15,593 bases of DNA from Actinomycetes bacterium (GTDB lineage Bacteria > Actinomycetota > Actinomycetes > Actinomycetales > Cellulomonadaceae), in assembly GCA_023424135.1 (NCBI GenBank), contig JAFAEH010000325.1:1-15593 (forward strand), given 5' to 3'. Below, piece by piece: positions 1-6,844 of the stretch (position 1 is the first letter of the stretch; each line of letters starts with the position of its first letter). Position numbers and translations under genes: made by a program. The notes below the pieces were generated by a model. The model was not told where the DNA came from. It was given only the letters and a program-made list of their open reading frames with translations, and ran no database searches.

Positions 1-1052
1 GCGACGGGCCCGAGCTCGTGGTGGCGCGCGACGCTCGTCACCCGGCCCACGGGGCGTCCGGGCTCGGCGGCCTCGCCGCCGCCGGCGGTGGGAGCGGGTG
101 CCGCGGGCAGGCGCACGGGCGCACCGACCTCCGGCAGCACGTGCCCCGACCCGTCGAGGTGCAGCATGACGAGTCGACGCGGCGGGCGTCCCAGGTTGTG
201 CACGCGTGCGACGGTCTCCTGACCGCGGTAGCAGCCCTTGTGCAGGTGGACGGCGGTGCGCAGCCAGTCCAGCTCGTGCGCGATCGTGCGGTCGTCGACC
301 TCGTGCGACGTGCGGGGGCGCCACGCCTCGACGCGCAGCGCCTCGGACGCCCACGTGCCGACCAGGGGCCAGCCCGCGGCCTCGCGCGCCCGCACCTCCT
401 CGACGAGGCGCCCGCGCGGCACGAGCACGAGCCGCCACCGCCGGTCGGACCCGGGGTGCGCGTCGTCGTCGGGGCCGTAGCGCGTGCCGCCGGGCGCGGT
501 GCGCGGCCACGGGTCGCGCCACGTGACGGGCTCGCCCTGCGCCCCCTCGGCGTCCACGGGCTCGGCGAGCGCGGCCCAGTCGTCGGTGACGTCCGCGACC
601 TCGACGCGCAGCGTGAACCGCATGCGGTCGAGCCATGCCGCGAGCGCCGGCGCGGTCTCCGTGAGCAGCCACGTCGTCGTGCCGTCGTCGACGACGCCCG
701 CGGCGTGCTCGACGTGCCCGTGCGGGTCGAGCACGAGCAGCTCGGTCGAGGTGCGCGCGGGCAGCGCGGACACGTCCTGGGAGGTCAGGGAGTGCAGCCA
801 GGTGAGCCGGTCGGGTCCGGTGACGGTGACGACGCCCAGGTGCGACTGGTCGACGACGGCACCGCCGCGGGTCAGCGCCCGCTGCTCGGCCGTCGGGTCG
901 CCGTAGTGCCACGCGACACCGGCGTCGGGGCCGGCGGCCGGCACGGCGCCGTGCCGGGCGAGCAGCGGGCTGCGGTGCCGCGCCTCGACGACGACGTCGC
1001 CGACCTGCACGTCGCCGGCCCGCACGCCGTCCTGCGGCACGTCCCCGCCCAC
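1..1052 (-). CDS. ygfZ: YgfZ/GcvT-like folate-binding protein (partial, C-terminus off the left edge)
   Basis: No stop occurs before the window edge, so 350 residues are visible and only a few are missing. The diagnostic YgfZ motif K-G-C-Y-R-G-Q-E lies at residues 272-279 (around 216-239), with the conserved Cys at 274. An N-terminal GcvT-type fold with D-Q-S-H-L-G followed by a T-G-P-D-R-L stretch precedes it. YgfZ/IBA57 proteins bind tetrahydrofolate and help assemble or repair Fe-S clusters in certain enzymes such as MiaB; they are not glycine-cleavage enzymes although the fold is shared. I chose the GTG at 1050-1052, one base after the stop of the nitrobindin-like gene upstream, which implies translational coupling. 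There is no room for a separate promoter, so the pair is probably one transcript. Identity is secure; the start is likely but unproven. Confidence 0.93.
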   Translation of the reverse strand, partial: MGGDVPQDGVRAGDVQVGDVVVEARHRSPLLARHGAVPAAGPDAGVAWHYGDPTAEQRALTRGGAVVDQSHLGVVTVTGPDRLTWLHSLTSQDVSALPARTSTELLVLDPHGHVEHAAGVVDDGTTTWLLTETAPALAAWLDRMRFTLRVEVADVTDDWAALAEPVDAEGAQGEPVTWRDPWPRTAPGGTRYGPDDDAHPGSDRRWRLVLVPRGRLVEEVRAREAAGWPLVGTWASEALRVEAWRPRTSHEVDDRTIAHELDWLRTAVHLHKGCYRGQETVARVHNLGRPPRRLVMLHLDGSGHVLPEVGAPVRLPAAPAPTAGGGEAAEPGRPVGRVTSVARHHELGPV

Positions 1053-1053
1053 G

Positions 1054-1656
1054 TCAGTCCTCCACCCGGCTCAGCCGCCCGGACGCGTAGGACTGCATCG
1101 GCTCGCCGAACGCGGCGAGGTCGTGCGCCCACATGAGCTCGCCGTTGACGAGCCCGTACAGCCGCTTGCCCGCGTTGACCGCGGCGCCCGTCGCGGTGTG
1201 CGCGATCAGGTCGGAGGCCAGGTCGATGCGCCCGTTGCCGACCGTGCCGACGTAGACGGCGACGTGCCCGGAGGGGTCGGCCAGCAGCAGCTCGACGGGA
1301 TGCTGGTCGGGTGCGAGGTCGGCGGGACGCTCGGGCGGCACGCGCCAGTACCCGGACTCGGTCGACCACACGGGGCCGTCGGGCGCGTCGTCGGCGCCGG
1401 ACGGTGCGGCGTCGGGGTCGGCGGCGGCGGGCGCGTCGGGGTCGATGCCCGCGACGTCGTCGGGGGCGACGACGAGCCGGACGGTCGTGCGGTACGCGAG
1501 GTAGGGGCCGCCGTCGTGGCTGATCTCGAGCTCCTGCGTGAAGGTGCTCTCCTCGATCCCGGGGTAGCCCACGACACCCTCACCGCGCCAGCGGCCGACC
1601 AGCCAGGCCAGGGGGTAGACCTCGGGCGCCAGGCCCTCGGGCAGCACGAACGGCAC
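1054..1656 (-). CDS. Nitrobindin-like FABP/lipocalin family protein, heme His apparently replaced
   Basis: The 200-residue product has the family signature GxWxGxG as G-R-W-R-G-E-G at residues 21-27 and the conserved C-terminal stretch K-R-L-Y-G-L-V-x-G-x-L-M-W. Nitrobindins are ten-stranded beta-barrels that bind ferric heme and react with NO or peroxynitrite. In the heme-binding members a His in the last strand (pattern P-L-Q-x-H) ligates iron; here the equivalent reads M-Q-S-Y, with Tyr190. The protein may therefore not bind heme in the usual way, as in the actinobacterial group called nitrobindin-like. It is longer than the usual roughly 160-170 residues because of an Asp/Ala/Pro-rich insertion at about residues 64-94. 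The GTG start is preceded by AGGAGG at 1661-1666, four bases away. It sits directly upstream of ygfZ. Confidence 0.88.
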   Translation of the reverse strand: MPFVLPEGLAPEVYPLAWLVGRWRGEGVVGYPGIEESTFTQELEISHDGGPYLAYRTTVRLVVAPDDVAGIDPDAPAAADPDAAPSGADDAPDGPVWSTESGYWRVPPERPADLAPDQHPVELLLADPSGHVAVYVGTVGNGRIDLASDLIAHTATGAAVNAGKRLYGLVNGELMWAHDLAAFGEPMQSYASGRLSRVED

Positions 1657-1752
1657 GGTGCCTCCTCAGGTTGGTGGCGCGTCCCGGCGGCGGCCGGTGA
1701 CGAGCCCGTGTGCGGGCGGCCGGGTCGGCCGTCCGCGGTCAGCGCTCGGGGG

Positions 1753-1860
1753 TCAGCGCTGGCCCTTGTAGAGGCGGTACACGACGAAGCCCGCGAACCA
1801 TGCGATCGTCAGCGAGGCCGCGACGAGCAGACCGATGAAGAAGCCCTCGAGCGCAGTCAT
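1753..1860 (-). CDS. 35-residue single-span membrane microprotein
   Basis: An ATG at 1858-1860 opens a 35-codon frame ending in TGA at 1753-1755. The product starts M-T-A-L-E-G-F-F, has one hydrophobic helix over about residues 6-29, and ends in a basic tail (Y-R-L-Y-K-G-Q-R), so it should sit in the membrane with its C-terminus inside. Composition and a clean start and stop make it look like a real gene and not chance. I do not recognise the family. A TAGGAT element lies exactly six bases before the ATG and there is no good ribosome-binding site, consistent with a leaderless mRNA. It lies 96 bases upstream of the nitrobindin-like gene on the same strand and may be co-transcribed with it. Confidence 0.7.
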   Translation of the reverse strand: MTALEGFFIGLLVAASLTIAWFAGFVVYRLYKGQR

Positions 1861-1866
1861 GCACCG

Positions 1867-1872
1867 ATCCTA
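1867..1872 (-). promoter_or_regulatory. Putative leaderless -10 element (TAGGAT) of the 35-residue gene
   Basis: On the minus strand TAGGAT fits the actinobacterial TANNNT -10 pattern and ends six bases before the ATG, so the first transcribed base would be at or next to the start codon. About 17 bases upstream is only a weak GCGACC match to the -35 consensus. Confidence 0.45.
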
Positions 1873-1921
1873 ACGACGACGGGCCGGGTGGTCGCCGTGG
1901 CGGCGTGTGCGGTGCGGCACG

Positions 1922-2656
1922 TCAGCCCGCGAAGACACGTCCCGCGACGTAGACGAGCACGCCCGAGACCGTCACCGGCAGCGCGACGACGGCGAGCGAG
2001 GGCAGGACGCGGGAGAGTGCCGCGAGCCGGTCGAACAGCGCGTGCAGGGCGGCGACGAGCACACCGACCCCCAGCCCGAGCACGGCTCCCGCGACGAGCT
2101 CGACGCCGGGCAGCAGCCAGCCGACGAGCGTGCCGCCGGCGGTCGCCGCGCCGACCGTGACCAGGTAGACGAGCCACGTGCTCCAGCGCAGGGCGACCAC
2201 GGCCGAGCCCAGCGCGAGCGCGACGGCGCCCGCGACCACCAGCTCGGCACCGCCCGCGAGCCGCGCGGTCGCGACCCAGCCCGTGACGCACACGGCCAGC
2301 ACGGTGCCCGCGACGGTCCCCGACACCGACTCCACGAGCCGCACCCGCCCGTCGCGGCGCAGCAGCTCGTTGACGAACGCGAGCACCACGGCGCCCGCGA
2401 GCACGAGCGCCAGGTGCTGCAGGTACGGGTCGTCGGGCGTGAACGTGACGGCCGCGACCGACCCGATGCCGCCGAGCGCGACCACGGCGCCCGCACCGGG
2501 CGTGAACGGCAGGCCCGCGAGCGGCGGCCACCCGATCGCCAGCACGACGACGAGCGCGGCGGCGAACCCGGCGAGCGGCAGGACGCCCAGGTACCCCGCG
2601 ACGGCGACGACGGCGGCGAGCGCCGCGGTGACGACGGACCGGGTCTCGACGCTCAT
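1922..2656 (-). CDS. Polytopic membrane protein of unknown function
   Basis: A 244-residue protein with about eight hydrophobic segments (roughly 8-24, 26-44, 55-72, 80-98, 112-130, 138-156, 161-181, 188-205 and 220-240). Between segments four and five is a charged loop, N-E-L-L-R-R-D-G-R-V-R-L-V-E-S-V, the most conserved-looking part; I recall similar permease-annotated proteins beside glnR in other actinobacteria but cannot name a substrate. The open frame continues far upstream across the divergent glnR gene, but the ATG at 2654-2656 is preferred because GAGGGA lies eight bases before it and the hydrophobic protein begins there. It is divergently arranged with glnR over 207 bases, so shared control is possible. 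Confidence 0.8.
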   Translation of the reverse strand: MSVETRSVVTAALAAVVAVAGYLGVLPLAGFAAALVVVLAIGWPPLAGLPFTPGAGAVVALGGIGSVAAVTFTPDDPYLQHLALVLAGAVVLAFVNELLRRDGRVRLVESVSGTVAGTVLAVCVTGWVATARLAGGAELVVAGAVALALGSAVVALRWSTWLVYLVTVGAATAGGTLVGWLLPGVELVAGAVLGLGVGVLVAALHALFDRLAALSRVLPSLAVVALPVTVSGVLVYVAGRVFAG

Positions 2657-2829
2657 CGCGGCGGTCCCTCGGCGCCCCGCCGTCCCCTGGTGGGGCGGTC
2701 CGGGCACGGGCGGGCGAGGTCGTCGTCGGCAGGCACGCGGGGATTCTCGCAGACGGTGCGCGCCGGGTGTCACGCGTCCGGACGGGCGCGCCGCACGGTC
2801 GGACGGCGCGGGCGTGGTCGTGCACGCGG

Positions 2830-2857
2830 TAGCGTGTCCCCACTCGCAGCCAGGAGG
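2830..2857 (+). promoter_or_regulatory. glnR promoter candidate and ribosome-binding site
   Basis: TAGCGT at 2830-2835 fits TANNNT and would start transcription near 2842, giving a leader of about 22 bases. AGGAGG at 2852-2857 is six bases before the GTG start. No convincing -35 box is visible. The rest of the 207-base divergent gap (2657-2829) shows no clear additional motif. Confidence 0.45.
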
Positions 2858-2863
2858 TGACAG

Positions 2864-3589
2864 GTGGCGGATCTGCTGCTCCTCACGCCTGCGTCCGGTG
2901 GTTCGGCACAGGTGCTGCCCGCGCTGGGGCTCCTGTCCCACCGGGTCCGTGTGCTTCCCGTCGAGCCGTCCGCACTGGTGGACGCGCCGGACGCGGACAT
3001 CGTCGTGCTCGACGCACGCCGCGATCTCGTGACCGCCCGCACCACGTGTCGGCTGCTGCGCGCCACGGGACTGACCGTGCCGCTCGTGCTCGTGCTCACC
3101 GAGGGCGGCCTGACGGTCGTCACCGCCGAGTGGGGCGCGGACGACATCGTGCTGGAGCACGCGACCCCGGCCGAGGTCGAGACGCGGTTCCGGCTCGTCA
3201 TGGAGCGGGCCGCGTCCTCGTCGTACGACGACGCACCGCAGGAGATCTCGTCCGGCGAGCTGACGATCGACGCGGGCGGCTACACCGCACGCCTGCGCGG
3301 ACGCCCGCTCGACCTGACGTACAAGGAGTTCGAGCTCCTCAAGTACCTGGTGCAGCACCCCGGGCGTGTGTTCACGCGCGCCCAGCTGCTGCAGGAGGTG
3401 TGGGGCTACGACTACTACGGGGGCACCCGGACGGTCGACGTGCACGTGCGGCGTCTGCGCGCCAAGCTCGGGCCCGAGCACGAGCAGCTCATCGGCACGG
3501 TGCGCAACGTCGGCTACCGGTTCGACCCGCCCAAGGAGCGGCGCCCCACGGACGACCGCGACGACGTCCCGGAGCACGCGGACGCCTGA
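2864..3589 (+). CDS. glnR: GlnR-type orphan OmpR-family nitrogen regulator
   Basis: The 241-residue protein closely resembles Streptomyces GlnR as I remember it: an N-terminal receiver-like domain opening with L-L-L-L-T, the segment L-P-A-L-G-L-L, Asp50 followed by Arg52, then a winged-helix DNA-binding domain at about residues 128-222 with T-Y-K-E-F-E-L-L-K-Y-L, V-W-G-Y-D-Y-Y-G-G-T-R-T-V-D-V-H-V and R-N-V-G-Y-R-F. GlnR activates or represses nitrogen-assimilation genes such as glnA and amtB. It has no partner kinase; Asp50 is thought to stabilise the dimer and not to be phosphorylated, and the acidic pocket of a normal receiver is missing here too. No kinase gene is adjacent. The C-terminal tail after residue 222 is short and acidic compared with Streptomyces. 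GTG start with a strong AGGAGG. Its position downstream of a divergent membrane gene and near ygfZ/FABP genes recalls the Rv0811c-Rv0818 region. Confidence 0.93.
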   Translation: MADLLLLTPASGGSAQVLPALGLLSHRVRVLPVEPSALVDAPDADIVVLDARRDLVTARTTCRLLRATGLTVPLVLVLTEGGLTVVTAEWGADDIVLEHATPAEVETRFRLVMERAASSSYDDAPQEISSGELTIDAGGYTARLRGRPLDLTYKEFELLKYLVQHPGRVFTRAQLLQEVWGYDYYGGTRTVDVHVRRLRAKLGPEHEQLIGTVRNVGYRFDPPKERRPTDDRDDVPEHADA

Positions 3590-3644
3590 CACCACGACCG
3601 GCGGCAGCCCTGGACGCGCCCCGGGTACCTCCCCGCCGACGACG

Positions 3645-3650
3645 TAGAGT
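3645..3650 (+). promoter_or_regulatory. nhaA promoter candidate (-10 TAGAGT)
   Basis: TAGAGT fits the TANNNT -10 pattern and would place the transcription start around 3657-3658, immediately before the foldable leader. This separates nhaA from glnR (125-base gap) as its own unit. No strong -35 box is seen. Confidence 0.45.
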
Positions 3651-3657
3651 GGTCCGC

Positions 3658-3714
3658 GGAGCGCCGGGAAGCCTGGTCGGCAGCACTGTCGTCGACCCTC
3701 CGGAGTGCCGCGCC
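3658..3714 (+). promoter_or_regulatory. Candidate structured 5' leader (possible cation riboswitch) of nhaA
   Basis: The 57 bases between the expected transcription start and the nhaA ATG can form nested helices. GGAG (3658-3661) pairs with CTCC (3698-3701), enclosing GGTCG (3675-3679) paired with CGACC (3693-3697). A competing hairpin pairs CCGGG (3664-3668) with CCTGG (3672-3676), and GCCG (3663-3666) can pair with CGGC (3678-3681). The closing strand CTCC directly abuts the Shine-Dalgarno GGAG (3702-3705). Riboswitches upstream of nhaA genes are known (the nhaA-I and nhaA-II motifs, reported as Li+ sensors). I cannot confirm that this is one of them from the sequence alone. Confidence 0.4.
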
Positions 3715-5034
3715 ATGACGCCACCGCCCGCTACCCGCCCCCACCGCACGTTGCTCGGCGCGCTGCGCCCGGGTGCCGAGCGCAACCTGCGGGACACGCT
3801 GCGCGAGGAACGCACGGGCGGTGTGCTGCTGCTGGTCGCAGCCGTGGCGGCGCTCGCGTGGGCGAACCTCGCACCCGGCTCCTACGACGCCGTCTCCTCG
3901 ACCGTCGTCGGCCCGGCCGCCCTGCACCTCGACCTGACGGTCGCCCGCTGGGCGTCCGACGGGCTGCTCGCGGTCTTCTTCTTCGTCGTCGGGCTCGAGC
4001 TCAAGCGCGAGATGGTCGTCGGCGAGCTGCGGCACGCCTCGACGGCCGTCGTGCCGGCGGTCGCCGCGATCGGCGGCATGGTCGTGCCGGCTGCGATCTA
4101 CCTGGCGCTCAACGCGGCCCACCCGGCCGGGGACCTGACCGGGTGGGCGGTCCCGACGGCCACCGACATCGCCTTCGCCGTGGGGGTGCTCGCGCTCGTC
4201 GGACGGGGGCTGCCGGTCGCGCTGCGCGCGTTCCTGCTCACGCTCGCCGTGGTCGACGACCTGCTCGCGATCCTCGTCATCGCCGTCGGGTACACCGAGC
4301 GGGTCACGCTCGCCCTGCTCGGTGCGTCCCTGGCGACGATCGCCGTGTTCGCCGTGCTGCTGGCCCGCGGCGTGCGCGCGCCGTGGCTGCTCGTGCCCCT
4401 CGCGCTGGCCGCCTGGGGCCTCCTGCACGCGTCGGGCGTGCACGCGACGATCGCGGGTGTCCTGCTCGGCGTCGTCGTGCCGGCGTCCCCCGGTTCGGCA
4501 CCGGGGCGCCCTCCGCGCGGGTCGCACGCCCCGGCCGATCCGCACCTGCCCGACGGTTCGCTCGCCGAGCGCTGGGAGCACGCGTGGCGCCCGGTGTCGG
4601 CGGGCGTCGCCGTCCCGGTGTTCGCGCTGTTCGCGGCAGGCGTCGAGATCGCGCCGGCCTCGCTCGGCGAGGCGCTGGCCGACCCGGTCGCGCAGGGGGT
4701 CGTCGTCGGGCTCGTCGTCGGCAAGCCGCTCGGGATCGTCGCCGCGACGTGGCTGCTCGCACGGTTCACACGCGCACGCCTCGCCGCCGGGGTCGGCTGG
4801 GCCGACGTGCTCGCGGTCGGCGCGCTCGCCGGCATCGGCTTCACGGTCTCCCTGCTGGTGGGCACCCTCGCGTTCGACGCCCAGCCCGCACGTCACGAGC
4901 ACGTCGTCGCGGCCGTCCTGACCGCGTCGCTGCTCGCTGCGGCCCTCGGCGGCGCGCTGCTCGCGCGCCGCGCACGCGTGCACGCGGCGCGCTCGTCACC
5001 GACGGGCTCCCCGGGTGACGCACCGACCGGGTAG
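3715..5034 (+). CDS. nhaA: Na+/H+ antiporter NhaA
   Basis: A 439-residue inner-membrane antiporter that exchanges cytoplasmic Na+ (or Li+) for protons and supports pH and salt homeostasis. NhaA family landmarks are intact: F-F-F-V-V-G-L-E-L-K-R-E near the first helices, T-A-T-D-I-A-F-A with Asp151 (E. coli Asp133), V-V-D-D-L-L with Asp181 and Asp182 (E. coli Asp163/164), and V-V-G-K-P-L-G-I with Lys337 (E. coli Lys300). Spacing between these residues matches E. coli except for about 19 extra residues, which fall in a hydrophilic Pro/Gly/His-rich loop around residues 258-285. The C-terminal tail is also longer than usual. The ATG at 3715 has GGAG nine bases upstream; the open frame extends further 5' but only over the glnR region. 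The next gene starts 11 bases after the stop. Confidence 0.95.
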   Translation: MTPPPATRPHRTLLGALRPGAERNLRDTLREERTGGVLLLVAAVAALAWANLAPGSYDAVSSTVVGPAALHLDLTVARWASDGLLAVFFFVVGLELKREMVVGELRHASTAVVPAVAAIGGMVVPAAIYLALNAAHPAGDLTGWAVPTATDIAFAVGVLALVGRGLPVALRAFLLTLAVVDDLLAILVIAVGYTERVTLALLGASLATIAVFAVLLARGVRAPWLLVPLALAAWGLLHASGVHATIAGVLLGVVVPASPGSAPGRPPRGSHAPADPHLPDGSLAERWEHAWRPVSAGVAVPVFALFAAGVEIAPASLGEALADPVAQGVVVGLVVGKPLGIVAATWLLARFTRARLAAGVGWADVLAVGALAGIGFTVSLLVGTLAFDAQPARHEHVVAAVLTASLLAAALGGALLARRARVHAARSSPTGSPGDAPTG

Positions 5035-5037
5035 GTT
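5032..5037 (+). promoter_or_regulatory. Possible -10 element (TAGGTT) overlapping the nhaA stop codon
   Basis: TAGGTT includes the nhaA TAG stop and ends eight bases before the ATG of the hydrolase gene, which could give a leaderless or near-leaderless message. The same bases can equally serve as a weak GGGTAGG ribosome-binding site for read-through from nhaA, and no -35 box is seen. Confidence 0.25.
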
Positions 5038-5045
5038 CGCATCCG

Positions 5046-5972
5046 ATGACCCCCGTCGACTCCGCGTCGCTCCTGATCGACGGCCCCTGGCAGCACCGCT
5101 TCGTCACCGCGAACGGTGCGCGCTTCCACGTCGCGCTCTCGGGGCCGCAGGACGCGCCGCTCGTGCTGCTGCTGCACGGCGTGCCGCAGCTGTGGTGGGC
5201 GTGGCGCCACCAGCTGCCCGTGCTCGCGGCCGCCGGCTACCGCGTCGCCGCGATGGACCTGCGCGGCACGGGCGGGTCCGACAAGCCCCCGCAGGGGTAC
5301 GACGTGCCGACCCTCGCGGCCGATGCGGCCGGCGTGGTGCGCTCGCTGGGGGCGGGCACCGCCGTCGTCGTCGGCGCCGGGACGGGTGGCGACGTCGCCT
5401 GGGCGACCGCCGCGTACCACCCCGGGGTCGTGCGCGCGCTCGCCGTGCTCGGCGCACCCCACCCGCTCGACGCGATCGCGGTGCCACGGACCCCGCCCGG
5501 GCCGGCGTCGTCGGCCGTGCTCGCATTCGCCCAGGTCCCGTCGTTGCCGGAGCGCGCGATGGTCCAGGGCGACCTCGTGGACCGCATGCTCGCGCACTGG
5601 GGCGGCGTGCCCGGCCGGCCGGACCGCGAGGCCGTCGAGACGTACCGGCGCGCGGCGCGCGTGCCGTTCGCGGCGCACAGCCAGCTCGAGCAGGTGCGCT
5701 GGCTGGTGCGCTCGACACCGCGCCCCGACGGTCGGCGGTACCGGACCACGCTGCGTGAGGCGCGCCCCGTGCCGGTCCTGCAGGTCCACGGCCTGCGCGA
5801 CGGTCTGCGACCGGCGAGCGGCGCCGCACTGCGTCCGACGTCGGCGCACGTCGCCCGCCCCTACCGGCTCGAGCTGCTGCACGACGCCGGGCACTACCTC
5901 ACGGACCAGGCGCCGCAGCTCGTGGGCGAGCTGCTCACCGACTGGCTCGCCGAGGTCGACCCGCTGCCCTGA
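5046..5972 (+). CDS. EphE-like alpha/beta hydrolase with a glycine at the nucleophile position
   Basis: The 308-residue protein has the alpha/beta-hydrolase core: L-L-L-H-G-V-P-Q oxyanion region (residues 41-48), the epoxide-hydrolase-like D-L-R-G-T-G-G-S-D-K-P-P (71-82), an acid candidate Asp252 in V-H-G-L-R-D, and a C-terminal H-D-A-G-H-Y with His283. The nucleophile elbow, normally G-x-S/D/C-x-G, reads V-V-G-A-G-T-G-G (109-115), so Gly112 occupies the catalytic position. Unless another residue substitutes, it should not act as a serine hydrolase or classical epoxide hydrolase. By position beside nth it corresponds to mycobacterial ephE (Rv3670). It follows nhaA by 11 bases and is probably co-transcribed. 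Substrate unknown. Confidence 0.85.
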   Translation: MTPVDSASLLIDGPWQHRFVTANGARFHVALSGPQDAPLVLLLHGVPQLWWAWRHQLPVLAAAGYRVAAMDLRGTGGSDKPPQGYDVPTLAADAAGVVRSLGAGTAVVVGAGTGGDVAWATAAYHPGVVRALAVLGAPHPLDAIAVPRTPPGPASSAVLAFAQVPSLPERAMVQGDLVDRMLAHWGGVPGRPDREAVETYRRAARVPFAAHSQLEQVRWLVRSTPRPDGRRYRTTLREARPVPVLQVHGLRDGLRPASGAALRPTSAHVARPYRLELLHDAGHYLTDQAPQLVGELLTDWLAEVDPLP

Positions 5973-5979
5973 GCGGGAT

Positions 5980-5994
5980 CGCGATCGGATCGCG
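5980..5994. terminator. Short hairpin between convergent hydrolase and nth genes
   Basis: CGCGAT (5980-5985) and ATCGCG (5989-5994) form a perfect 6-bp stem with a three-base loop, starting eight bases after the hydrolase stop and 27 bases beyond the nth stop. It has no U-run on either strand, so termination is a guess from position. Confidence 0.35.
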
Positions 5995-6020
5995 CTCTCG
6001 CGGGGAGGTGGGGAGACCCG

Positions 6021-6779
6021 TCAGCCCTTGAGCATCGCGGCCGCGCGGACCGGGTCCCTCTCCCCGATCCCCGCCGACGGGCACCACGCCGTGACCGGGC
6101 ACGCCCCGCACGCGGGGCGACGCGCGAAGCACGTGCGCCGCCCGTGGAAGATCAGCCGGTGCGAGGCCATGGTCCACTCGCGCCGTTCGAGCAGCGCACC
6201 GAGCTCGGCCTCGATGACGACGGGGTCGTCGCTCGTCGTCCAGCCGAGCCGGTGCGAGAGCCGCGTGACGTGCGTGTCCACCGTGATGCCCGGCACACCG
6301 AACGCGTTGCCCAGCACGACGTTCGCGGTCTTGCGCCCTACCCCGGGCAGCGTCACCAGGTCCTCGAGGCGGCCCGGCACCTCGCCGTCGAACCGTTCGA
6401 CGAGCGCCCGGCCGATGCCCGTGAGCGCCCGCGCCTTGGCCCGGAAGAAGCCCGTCGGCCGCAGCACCTCCTCCAGCGCGGTCGGATCCGCACCGGCGAG
6501 GGCGGCCGCGTCCGGCCAGCGCGCGAACAGCCCCGGCGTCACCTGGTTGACGCGCACGTCGGTCGTCTGCGCGGACAGCACGGTCGCGACGAGCAGCTCG
6601 AACGGCGAGCGGAAGTCCAGCTCGCAGTGCGCGTCCGGGTACCGCACCGCCAGCTCACGGTCGACCCGGCGGGCGCGCCGCTTGCGCGCGAGCGCCGACT
6701 CCGTGCGGGCCGGCTCGGCGACGTCCGGCCCGGCGTGCGCCTGACCTGCGCGTTCCCGTTCGGTGCGGGGTGTGTCCAC
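6021..6779 (-). CDS. nth: Endonuclease III (DNA glycosylase/AP lyase)
   Basis: The 252-residue enzyme removes oxidised pyrimidines and cleaves the resulting abasic site in base-excision repair. The helix-hairpin-helix is L-P-G-V-G-R-K-T-A-N with catalytic Lys150, followed by V-D-T-H-V with Asp168. The C-terminal 4Fe-4S loop has the exact C-x6-C-x2-C-x5-C spacing at Cys217, 224, 227 and 233. It aligns closely with M. tuberculosis Nth as I recall it. A longer frame opens at GTG 6845, but I prefer GTG 6779: a TACGCT -10 element ends six bases before it, fitting a leaderless mRNA, and the added N-terminus would be Gly/Pro-rich filler. Even so, about 28 residues precede the conserved A-L-A-R-K-R-R segment. 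Divergent from the RsiG-like small gene. Confidence 0.95.
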   Translation of the reverse strand: MDTPRTERERAGQAHAGPDVAEPARTESALARKRRARRVDRELAVRYPDAHCELDFRSPFELLVATVLSAQTTDVRVNQVTPGLFARWPDAAALAGADPTALEEVLRPTGFFRAKARALTGIGRALVERFDGEVPGRLEDLVTLPGVGRKTANVVLGNAFGVPGITVDTHVTRLSHRLGWTTSDDPVVIEAELGALLERREWTMASHRLIFHGRRTCFARRPACGACPVTAWCPSAGIGERDPVRAAAMLKG

Positions 6780-6785
6780 CGGGCG

Positions 6786-6791
6786 AGCGTA
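6786..6791 (-). promoter_or_regulatory. Putative leaderless -10 element (TACGCT) of nth
   Basis: On the minus strand TACGCT is followed by exactly six bases and the GTG start. There is no Shine-Dalgarno between them. This supports the 6779 start over the longer alternative at 6845. The -35 region is not recognisable. Confidence 0.45.
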
Positions 6792-6844
6792 CGTCCCACC
6801 CCCGACACCCGCGTGCGTTGCTCCTGGCGGGTGAAGAGAAGCCA

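Noticed and set aside
1123..2160. 345-residue plus-strand frame over the nitrobindin, microprotein and membrane genes
   Set aside because: Shadow frame; no recognisable domain, while the minus strand holds motif-bearing or membrane-spanning products.
2657..3724. Upstream in-frame extension of the membrane protein to 600 residues
   Set aside because: It runs antisense through glnR, and a good ribosome-binding site lies before the ATG at 2656.
3514..4983. 489-residue minus-strand frame over nhaA
   Set aside because: Charged low-complexity translation antisense to an intact NhaA with all key residues.
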